DNA from: Branchiostoma floridae
Lineage: Eukaryota; Chordata; Leptocardii; Amphioxiformes; Branchiostomatidae
DNA length: 64,000 nucleotides
Direction: 5' to 3'
Assembly: GCF_000003815.2 (NCBI RefSeq)
Contig: NC_049980.1
Coordinates: forward strand, 26,572,508-26,636,507
The translations under genes and the position numbers were made by a program. Below the pieces are notes generated by a model. It saw only the letters and a program-made list of their open reading frames with translations, made no database searches and was not told the DNA's origin. Shown here in pieces: positions 11,101-18,855 of this stretch (its first letter is position 1; each line of letters opens with the position of its first letter).

Positions 11101-14100
11101 GCAATCTGGCAAGTTGTCTTGGCCTCAATCTAAAAGTGTCTGTGACACCATGCATCAAAAGTAGAAAACCTTGCTACTCAAATCAGTCTGGACAATGTCA
11201 TGTTTCATGAAAACCTGGCCTTTCTCCAGGAAATGACGTCAGACCAGATCTGCCTGTCTGAAATCGGCTGATCATTTTTCATACTACTTCATTTTTCATC
11301 TGTGGGGTCTATCTGTGCTATCAACTATGTACAGTACATGATAGATATACAGAAAAGACATCTTTGATACATGCGTTCTATGTGCAACTAGCTTTCTTTC
11401 ATGCTTTGCAGACTATGCGATTTGAAGACTATATTTAAAGTCACTAAAAGATCTGCCTAAATTAATTGAACTGATGAAAACCTGCTATAAATTGTAGACT
11501 GATGTAAAATAATCATTATACAATGAACAATTAATAACTGCAAGTTTTATTGACACAACAAATTAAAAAGTACAGTGACTTTTGTGTTTAAACTACAAAA
11601 TAGGGATAAGAAGTAAATCTCAAAATTTTACTGACTTAAAAATATAGGATAACAACTATCTTTATACAAAGAGGTGGGGGTAAACATTAGTGCCATTACC
11701 TTTTTCTAACTACAAAGCAATATTTCATGTACTTACCTGTAAGCATTATGAGTGCAGTCAGATCTAAAGATATAGTCTTAAAATCTACTTCTGGTATCAA
11801 GTATCTTGAAGTATCAAGTATCTTGTAGCAATTAGACATAGGAACTTGTATTGTACTGCTGGCGCATATTGTTAAAGATTGACTGATAGGCTAATAGTAC
11901 TGACCTGTGAGCCGTGCCCCTGTCCTGAGGGGGGTGGGGGGAGGTGCCTGGTATGTACTGACCTGTGAGCCGTGCCCCTGTCCTGAGGGGGGTGGGGGGA
12001 GGTGAGGCTGTGATGGAGGTGCCTGGTATGTACTGACCTGTGAGCCATGCCCCTGTCCTGAGGGGGGTGGGGGGAGGTGCCTGGTATGTACTGACCTGTG
12101 AGCCGTGCCCCTGTCCTGAGGGGGGTGGGGGGAGGTGAGGCTGTGATGGAGGTGCCTGGTGCGCGCCGTACTGCTTGTAATAATCCCTCCACCAGGACTC
12201 GTACCGGGATGGGCCGCCACCTGCGTCCGAGTTGTTATACTGACTCCATTTCTTAGACCCTGAACTACCCTAGAAGATGAATACGATTCAACAGTTTTAC
12301 AATTTACAGGAAAATGTTGTAGACAATCTAGTGTCTTAGACATCTATCTGTTAGCCATGCTAAAACTCATACATACTAGTAACTGTAACATATTAGTAGC
12401 TATTTGGTACTCCAGGATAAAAAGTAATTTTCTATAATTTCTAGGTAACATCATACATGTAAATGATTAAATTACTTCCTTCTGCATGCAAGCACATGTA
12501 ACATATAAAAAAAATGTTGGATTTCCTTTCTGAATGTTCATAATCTTTCATAATGTACACATTTACAAACTTTGCTGCACAAAACTGCATGTACCTCCCT
12601 GTTGAAAGAACTTACCTCAACAGCTGCATTTCCACTATAAGCATGTACAAATTCTCCCTCCTGGTCAACTGAGGACAGGTCCTTCAGGTTCTGTTCCTCC
12701 TCATTACCATAGTAGCTATATCTGAGAGACGACATCACAATCATCATTTCAAACAATGGGGCCTGAGCACTTTTTAGCCATATGCAGAGGATGATGGTAC
12801 TAGTACAGGTTTGGTAATTAATCAAGAGACTACTACATGCATAGCGTTGACCTGGGATGAATACTTTACCATCATTATAGGTATACCACAGGTATGGATA
12901 ATGACTTTTCTCCTCCTCCTTCTTTTTGTCTCCTATCATACTTCATAGTATCAAATCTTCAGATCAATTAATTGGTCGTTTTTTTTAGCCAAATGACCAT
13001 AGAATTTGATACAAATTTAGAGTGGGCCTGCAAATATTAAAATTTTTGGGGCATTCAAAATTGATTTTTTTTTTCATGTAATTTTTCTATATATTCTATC
13101 TGATTCTTTCTACAAAGGCTTGACAGGTGCATCCTACACAATCATATTGTAAAGAAGTTGCAAACCTCACAAGGCAAGTCTTCTCTGCGGTTGATGGAGA
13201 GGATCTCAGCTGGGTACCACAGCTGGTCTTCAGAGTACATGGCAATGCACTGGTCACCTGGCATCCACTACAACATACATAGTATTACAATTTACATATA
13301 CACAATCTTGTGAAATTTTACACTATCTTATCTCCTCGCAAAGAATTACATGAGATGTACAAAATGCAAGTGGCAGTTTACACTTGACGTATAACACACA
13401 GGTGATAGCCTGTGTTAACAAAATCTCTCACTGGCTGGGGTTAATGACCCCCTCCTAGGTGGCGGCAACTGTAGGGCCAAGCGTGATTTTAATCAGACTA
13501 AAATTCTCTCCACCTTCTAACTTTCATTTGTCTACTCTAAGTACATGTATGTAATATGATTATGTATACCACTGCAAAGGTCAGAAATGTGGCAGTAAGA
13601 GCAAGAAGTATCAGACACACAGGTCATAGGGTCAATGGGAGAGGCTACTAAATTAACAGAGAGATGTTTTTTTGTGGTCTGTCTGACAGATGTTTCTATG
13701 TGTTTTACATTTATATTGTTTTTCACAAATAAAACATTCACAGTTAAGGCATTACTGAGTGACAGGAAGTGATCAAAACCTTATTTGCATAATCAATAAA
13801 CTACAAAATATACAATATGACAAACTCTAAATATTTCACAGAGGTGTGAGATCTTTGAACTCTACTTGTTGTTCCACCATCCATGTGTCCTCCCCATACT
13901 GGAGATCTATAGCCAGGATGCTGCTGTTTCAGTATACTATTACTTTTCCTCACGGCAACTACACAACTCATCTGTATTATTTCATCCCTCCTATAGGACA
14001 GGATCAAGCAGGCAAAACCTTGATAAATAGAATTGGTCTTGTGCATAAACCTCTCCACCACACTGGAGGCCATTCCCTCATACTGCTAATATGACTGCAT

Positions 14101-17100
14101 ATATTACATGATGTAGCTTACATGGTTGATTTTTTTTAAACTGACAAAAATTGATGTGTGCATGGAAATCATCCAGATAAATAATCAATAAAATCAACAT
14201 GGCCTATAATGAGATGATTATTTGGAAAATGTATGAGGTTTTGGAGCTCTAGTTCTGACATGCATATTTCAGTGCCCCAAAATAAAACTTTTCCTTGTTC
14301 ATTCTTTAATTTTATTGAAGAGACAATATATACATGTACAAGGCAATCCATCTCTGTACATAAACCTGTCACCAACTTATCTCCACAACTACAATTTCTC
14401 TCTGCACAGCTGCAGCTAATTACTGTTCCTCTAACACTAAAAGCATGGCCAAGGACAATACTGCCCAATTATAGGAAAAGGCTGTTCGCTTTCGATTACT
14501 GTCATCTTTGACGGAACCTTTTGGGAGAAATGAGCAACTTTATGGCTTGAAATAATGGTAGAAAGCATTGAATGAAATTTCCCACAGGCATAACAAAATG
14601 TGTGTCTTTGTAGTACTTTGCCTGATGTAATTCTTTTAACCATGCATGGTCTTTTACAGATCACAGTTGAGGGCAGCAAATTTTTCAAATGTAATCATGT
14701 CACATTACATTGGAAAGTACAGTTGCGCTGGAGTTATAATAATAATCATCTCGAGTATTTTGCCAGCCAGTAGGTACCCAATATGTTGAGTAATGAGGCT
14801 GTTTAACATGGTCGAGGCACCTCTTCAAGCACAGGACCCCCGTTTTACGTCCCTCCCGGAAGACGATTTCGTGGAATGCTTTGTGAGGCTACAGCAATCC
14901 GGTCGTATTTGGGTGGTCCCCCATCCAAGAACTGTACAAACCGTGCGCTGCTTAACTTCCGAGATCGAGGGATCGGGTGTACCAATGCACAACGTGGCCA
15001 TAGAATTTTATCATTGGTTATGCTTCTTATGCAAAACTAAGCCTTAATTTGCATCTGATTATGTGCATCTTTACTCTTATTAAGCTGAACGACATGAGCT
15101 AACATGACATTTACCAAAAACAATATCTACATACACTAAGCTTAAACACACCCAGTAGTAGAAGTCGTTTGGCAGTTAACAGCTTTATGTAATAAAAGCT
15201 GTAAATCATACACAAATTCTTGTATTAAGTGTAATACATACCTTATGAATTCCTCTGGACTTTCCCTTCTTTTTTGTCTTTTTCCTCACCATGGATGAAC
15301 TTGAGACTTCAGCTTCTACTGCAGGTTTATTATCAGTTTTGTTATTTGTCACAGTGTTTTTGTCGTTGCTTCCCTCTGTTTTGCTGTCTATGTCTTCTGA
15401 CTTGTCGTCAGTTTCTTCCGTCTTGATGTCTGTTTCATTTGTGATGCTGTCGCTTTCTTTGTCCTTTGGGTCATCTATCTCTTCATCATTTTCCAGAGCT
15501 ATCTGTAGAAATATGAAATATCAATTTTCTCAACTACTGGCACATTTTGCATCGAAACATGTGTTTTCTCAGGTGTGTATGACATAAATAAAATACAACA
15601 CGGTGTATTCCGCATCACCCTTGGTCCCAGCCCTCCCGCAGTCGGACCTTCCTTCGGCCTTCAAGTGATCTGACCCGCAGTCGGGCTGGTACCTCGGGTG
15701 ATACGGAACACACAGTGGTGTATTATATATATACACTTTTGTGCACACCAAATCTTGTGTGGGAGCACCTATAATGGCAATGTGTAGGGTGATACATAAG
15801 GATGCAATTGCAGTATTGCACAATATCATTCTTGACATTAAGCGTAAAAAAATGTTTGTTACATTACTTGTAACGTGAAACTTTTGAAGTTAGCTATAGC
15901 ATTTCATACACAAACTATTAGAGCCCAACATGCAATATCCATAGAAACATGCAATATCCATTCAAACGTTAAATGTCTGAGACACTGATGCAGCTCTGTC
16001 CTTGGTGCTGATTTAATAATCCCATTCCTGTCCTTGGTGCTGAATGGGCAATACCATTTCTTCCTAATCAAAACTGCACTACTTAGTAAATTATCCAGTG
16101 AAACTAAAGCCATATTGATTTGAATACAATACAGATCAGTGTGTGCATCAATTTTCGGCTGTTTTCAGAAGGACAAAAAGTTCTAAATCATATGTAAATC
16201 ATACAAAACAGCTGCAAAATGAGTACTAGTAGGTCACCAAAAATATCGGAAAACGTATACTTATGTCATAGAATGCCAAAGTAAATTACAAAGTTATAAG
16301 ATTGGTTTATTACTTCAGCCAGTGAACAATAAAATACATCGCAGCTACTTAGAAGATGCTGAATTGCACATTTTATAAATTGTACTTCATGCATGTGTAA
16401 AATCTATGAAAATATACAGTTACAAGAAGTCTTATTATAGGAATAAAGCAAAAAGAAACGGGGCAGCTTGTTATACAACGTAGAGAAGAAGACGTTGACG
16501 GTGGATTTAGAGAAATGGGAGATCTTTTCAGGTACAAGTTGAGAATGAAGAGGAGAAAAAAGAACAAAACTTAGAGAAATCTAATGTGTGGTTTACCACA
16601 CTCTATAAATGTGTTCCGTCATGTGTTGAATTTGTTAAACCTTTCTGACCACCTAGATGTCAGGAAGGCCACTTTCGTAGCCAAACTTTTTTATTTGCAT
16701 GCACATTTGCCAGACCAATAAGGAGCTTCCACCGAAGACTTTTCTGTGGAGAAGCAATTAGCGGGAGCGACTGGAACATTATAGAAAGGAAACCAGGCTA
16801 CATGTATATAAGCCCTTTCACAGAGGTTAGAACACAGGTGCAGCGACAGGAATTCTAGGTAATATGTCAAAGGGTAAGGCCTCCAAATTGAAAACAAATC
16901 ATGTCTGGACTTATGCAAATCTAAACAATGGCCGAGACAAGGACTATTTACAATTTGGGGGCCTTACCCTTTGAAATATTACCTAGAATTCTTGTCGCCA
17001 CATATGCTTCTGACCTCTGTGAAAGGGCTTAAATCAATGTTAATCTCAAAGCGACCAGACAGCTAACCTTCATAGCGTGTACAGCCTTGTCGTATGCCTG

Positions 17101-17590
17101 TATCAAGGCACTGTCGTCCCAAATGTCAGAGTCATTTTCATCCTGAAAAAAAGTAAAGAATTTTTCAATAATTTAATATTTTCAAATAATTTCTGATATT
17201 TTATTTTCAGTCCATAGAACTGAAATTTCATACCAAGCTGAAACTCAAGGGTTTGCAGTTGACCCAACTGTAGTAATGCAACAGAAAACAGCACTTGCTT
17301 GCAATGTGATGAATTTGTAGTGTAAAAATGAAAGTTTCGATCTGCGTTGATACGTCGAAACCACGTGCAGCAGGCCGGTGGCTGTGAACGCCCCCCTCCC
17401 CACCCTATACCTTTCCGCAGCCTTTTATACTGTGTTCCAGTACAGTGCGTGAACTTAATACATCAGCGGCATAATTCTGAACCCACATCACATTGATATA
17501 AAGTGATTATGGCTTTCTCGGCCGTAAGAAAAGCGCTCAAACACAAGATACCTGCTCTCGACTGAACACAACATCACTTTCGGACGCCAT
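5070..17590 (-). CDS. SMN1: SMN, survival motor neuron protein (spliced, nine coding exons)
   Basis: SMN is the core of the complex that loads Sm proteins onto snRNAs. Minus-strand exons: 17590-17552 (MASESDVVFSREQ); 17142-17068 (DENDSDIWDDSALIQAYDKA..., the Gemin2-binding helix); 15502-15242 (87-residue acidic then Lys-rich linker, human exon 2b region); 13267 to about 13166/13171 and 12721-12616 (Tudor domain, from WMPGDQCIAMYSEDQLWYPA to YSYYGNEEEQNLKDL); 12269-12096 (ending LPPPPSGQGHGSQ); 7971-7864 (VPPPPPFPWAGNMPGF..., proline-rich); 5541-5428 (YG box, MLMAWYMSGYHTGYYQ); 5180-5070 (36-residue tail, stop TAG). Nearly all junctions are GT-AG and phase 0. The product is about 360 residues, against 294 in human, mainly because of the linker and tail. 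The one junction inside the Tudor domain does not close in frame by eye. The first ATG sits in CAAAGATGGCGTCC, similar to a TISU/YY1 element, which suggests a very short 5' leader. Confidence 0.95.
5815..6057 (+). other. Exon-like open frame of unknown identity inside an SMN intron
   Basis: After a CCTCTCAG that could be an acceptor (5836-5843), one plus-strand frame runs QASDFSLGKLHTLASGLKFL and on through about 70 residues to a TAA stop. It is antisense to SMN. Composition is protein-like (balanced hydrophobic and charged residues, GC content above the flanks), but I recognise no domain and see no upstream exon. It may be a decayed gene fragment, a nested-gene exon or a repeat relic. Confidence 0.25.
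7421..7680. other. Intron sequence with no supported gene
   Basis: The SMN intron between the proline-rich exon (7864-7971) and the YG-box exon (5428-5541) contains several short open frames, including those here, that lack splice context or recognisable residues. I see no RNA gene or clear repeat in 6060-7860. Confidence 0.4.
8370..8584 (+). other. Exon-like open frame of unknown identity inside SMN intron 6
   Basis: A pyrimidine-rich stretch ending TGTTTGAG leads into a frame reading FENLMTFLHGGDLLTEHNLI, then SLTGDAARQLPIDPIYNLQS and on to a TAA stop at 8582-8584, about 72 residues. It is antisense to SMN. It looks like a genuine C-terminal coding exon, but no family is recognised and no partner exon was found nearby. 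Alternatives are a retrocopied fragment or a transposon remnant. Confidence 0.3.
8585..10670. other. SMN intron 6, left part, no gene seen
   Basis: AT-rich intron sequence with a short TA run near 8836 and overlapping open frames on both strands at 9540-9980 that read as random, low-complexity peptide. No splice sites support them. Confidence 0.4.
10680..10865 (+). mobile_element. tRNA-derived SINE, degenerate copy
   Basis: A B-box-like segment (GGTCATAGTTTCGATTCC at 10713-10730) is followed by a body containing ACCTGACTTTGGTTGGAGAGG (from about 10815). The same body motif, joined to a much better tRNA head, occurs in reverse at 37866-38078, so the two are copies of one SINE family. Just downstream, TACTGTAAATGCA at about 10853 resembles the terminal repeat of the MITE at 38145. 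Confidence 0.6.
10866..11890. other. SMN intron 6, right part, no gene seen
   Basis: AT-rich sequence without supported coding frames, RNA genes or clear repeat boundaries, apart from a tiny duplicated AAGTATCTTGAAGTATC-like stretch near 11800-11825. Confidence 0.4.
11898..12163 (-). repeat. Compound tandem repeat (58 + 75 bp, twice) carrying four splice donors at the end of SMN exon 6
   Basis: The plus-strand string TACTGACCTGTGAGCC recurs at 11898, 11956, 12031 and 12089, giving steps of 58, 75 and 58 bp, that is a 133-bp unit repeated. On the minus strand each copy reads ...GGACAGGGGCACGGCTCACAG|GTCAGTA, the exon 6 end plus its donor. The most upstream copy in SMN orientation (boundary 12096/12095) gives the in-frame phase-0 exon. 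The other donors would add 58, 133 or 191 coding bases and shift the frame. Confidence 0.9.
12096..12269 (-). CDS. SMN1: SMN exon 6, Arg/Tyr/Trp-rich then proline-rich
   Basis: The acceptor TTCTTCTAG (plus strand from 12270) opens 58 in-frame codons: GSSGSKKWSQYNN, a Gly-rich stretch, SRYESWWRDYYKQYG, then QPHLPPPPSGQGHGSQ. It joins in phase 0 to VPPPPPF of the next exon. This corresponds to the region between the Tudor domain and the profilin-binding polyprolines of vertebrate SMN. The aromatic-rich segment has no clear human counterpart. Confidence 0.85.
12616..13267 (-). CDS. SMN1: SMN Tudor domain, split over two exons
   Basis: The first part (13267 downwards) encodes WMPGDQCIAMYSEDQLWYPA then EILSINRRED, the barrel strands that align with human [20 protein letters not shown]. 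The second part (12721-12616) encodes YSYYGNEEEQNLKDLSSVDQ and ends at GTAAG. The aromatic residues and Asn of the dimethylarginine-binding cage (W/Y, Y, Y, N) appear to be present. Human carries the whole domain in one exon, so an intron splits it here. Donor candidates are GTGAGG (exon end 13171) or GTTTGC (exon end 13166); neither meets the CTCTCAG acceptor at 12722 in the required phase. Confidence 0.85.
13407..13499. mobile_element. MITE, related to the copy at 1279, opposite orientation
   Basis: It begins AGCCTGTGTTAACA and ends AATCAGACT, and shares GGTTAATGACCCCCTCCTAGG and GGCGGCAACTGTAGGGCC-type blocks with the reverse complement of the 1279-1384 element. No target duplication is visible. 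Confidence 0.7.
13500..15241. other. SMN intron between acidic linker and Tudor exons
   Basis: Mostly AT-rich with no gene. A distinctly GC-richer block at about 14805-15005 encodes a plus-strand frame (MVEAPLQAQDPRFTSLPEDD onward, about 85 residues). It looks like an old repeat or gene fragment inserted in the intron; the family is not recognised. Confidence 0.4.
15598..15722. mobile_element. Palindromic MITE (about 125 bp)
   Basis: The left arm (GTGTATTCCGCATCACCC...GGTCCCAGCCC...CCCGCAGTCGG) is an imperfect inverted copy of the right arm (CCCGCAGTCGGGCTGGTACC...GGGTGATACGGAACACAC). The element can fold into one long hairpin. It lies in SMN intron 2 and is much more GC-rich than its flanks. 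Confidence 0.75.
16811..17029. mobile_element. Palindromic MITE with TA target duplication, copy 1
   Basis: The 219-bp element starts AGCCCTTTCACAGAGGT and ends ACCTCTGTGAAAGGGCT, flanked by TA at 16809-16810 and 17030-17031. The arms extend inwards (GCGACAGGAATTCTAGGTAA against TTACCTAGAATTCTTGTCGC; AAAGGGTAAGGCC against GGCCTTACCCTTT). TA duplications and long inverted arms suggest a Tc1/mariner-derived MITE. It lies in SMN intron 2, less than 0.6 kb from exon 1. Confidence 0.85.
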
Positions 17591-17850
17591 CTTTGTTTTC
17601 GTACAGTCGTACTTTTTCTATCGCCGATCTTCATTGGTCAGGTTCTGGCAACTTTGACCAATTGTAGTCGCGTTAACAAAAGTATATCAATAACTATGAT
17701 CGAACTAACTAATCGATATTTTACAATCGCATATGAATAATTGAAGAAAAAGAATTGTACACTGTGTTTATTATTCATCCGGCTAAGGGCTTGCTTTTGT
17801 CGGTTTAAAAATCGACCCAGCAAAGTTTTACCCACAGGTCAGCTGACGAG
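17591..17850. promoter_or_regulatory. Putative bidirectional promoter of SMN and SUGP1
   Basis: This interval separates the SMN start codon (minus) from the putative SUGP1 5' exon (plus). It contains an ATTGG at 17633-17637 and a CCAAT at 17658-17662, two CCAAT boxes facing opposite ways 20 bp apart, with no clear TATA box. ATGGCG-containing YY1-like motifs mark both ends (17590 on the minus strand; ATCATGGCGGTC at about 17852-17863 on the plus strand). Confidence 0.55.
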
Positions 17851-17981
17851 GCATCATGGCGGTCGAGTGATCGTGTTCTTCGCGTCTTGTGCGGAATTTT
17901 TGCCGAAGTTGATCGATTTTGGACTCAACGACGGTGTTGCTTGTCACAGGATCGTCATAACAACACAGGGCACCAGTGCAG
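17851..17981 (+). other. SUGP1: Putative 5' untranslated exon of SUGP1
   Basis: A GC-richer stretch ends in CACCAGTGCAG|GTACGT, a good donor at 17982. The next plus-strand exon with matching context is the SUGP1 exon at 33035. The joined frame stays open upstream, but its only ATG (17741) lies far up in the promoter, so the exon is probably untranslated. A four-codon upstream frame starts at ATGGCGGTCGAG (about 17854). The exon start is a guess. The link to SUGP1 rests on strand and order and needs a transcript. Confidence 0.4.
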
Positions 17982-18401
17982 GTACGTCTTTTTGTCGATC
18001 TTGCGCTAGTTATTCACTACGACACGCGATTTGTTACGAATATGACCGGAATGATTTGTTTTTGTGCTACTGCTCATCGTTGGCTACTGTGCTGTGTAGT
18101 ATAAATATACTGGTTTCCCACTAACTTGCATGGGCTCTGCGCTCAGGTTCTCGTTAAGAATTTATAGTAAACTTATGTAAGATAATTTGCCCACGAATTG
18201 GAATTTTCTTTTCAGTAATATAATGATGTTTGCTGTTCTTGTGGGGGAGGGGGGCAGGAAGTGGGCCAGACCTGTCCTGAGTTGTTCATCTGTTGCATTC
18301 CCATCTGTGTTATTTTTATTACACCAAGGATAGATCCTCCTTGGTTACATGCACATGTAACATGTAACAGAAGAAATGATCAGTGTTGGTAGCTGCATAT
18401 C

Positions 18402-18620
18402 AGCCCTTTCACAGAGATCAGAACGCATGTGCGGCGACCAGAATCCCAGGTAATAATGTCAAAGGTAAAGGCCTCGAAAAAGTCAGTCCTTGGCTCGACC
18501 ATTGGTTCGATTTGCATAACAACATCCAGACGGGTTTTGTTTCCTTTTCGTGGGTCTTCACCTGTGATTTACCTAGAATTCCTGTCGCCATCCATGCGTC
18601 CTGATCTCTGTGAAAGACCT
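18402..18620. mobile_element. Palindromic MITE, copy 2
   Basis: It begins AGCCCTTTCACAGAGATCAG and ends CTGATCTCTGTGAAAGACCT, with the same internal blocks as copy 1 (GTGCGGCGACCAGAATCCCA, TACCTAGAATTCCTGTCGCC). Its length equals that of copy 1. The open frames across it on both strands are products of the palindrome, not genes. Confidence 0.85.
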
Positions 18621-18625
18621 TACAA

Positions 18626-18855
18626 CTCATTCACACTCTGTACACATGTGCGATAACAGGAATTGTGGGTAATATTATCATGTCAAAGGTGAAGGCCCCT
18701 GACTTGTAAACAGTTCTTGTGTTGGACCAATGTCTCAATTTGCATAACAATGTCTAGATGTGCGTTGTTTATGTCTCAGGAGCCTTTACTATGGACATAT
18801 TACCCAGTAATACTAATAGTCCTGTCGCCTTGAAGCGTAATCGGAAATGTGAGCG
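18626..18855. mobile_element. Palindromic MITE, copy 3, diverged and adjacent to copy 2
   Basis: Starting a few bases after copy 2 it repeats the family order in weaker form: CATTCACACTCTGTACACATGTGCGATAACAGGAATTGTGGGTAATAT, then ATGTCAAAGGTGAAGGCC. A central TTGCATAACAATGTCTAGA and a right arm with ATTACCCAGTAATACTAATAGTCCTGTCGCC follow. Confidence 0.65.

Noticed and set aside
11872-12343. Two long minus-strand frames rich in Pro, His and Arg
   Set aside because: They are alternative frames across the SMN exon 6 repeat array; the repeat keeps several frames open.
17741-18124. 127-codon plus-strand open frame over the SMN/SUGP1 promoter
   Set aside because: It starts in the promoter, runs through a GTACGT donor and encodes a cysteine-rich, random-looking peptide. 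Only the part before 17982 may be exonic, probably untranslated.
18383-18656. Overlapping open frames on both strands
   Set aside because: They lie inside a palindromic MITE, whose inverted arms give open frames on both strands.
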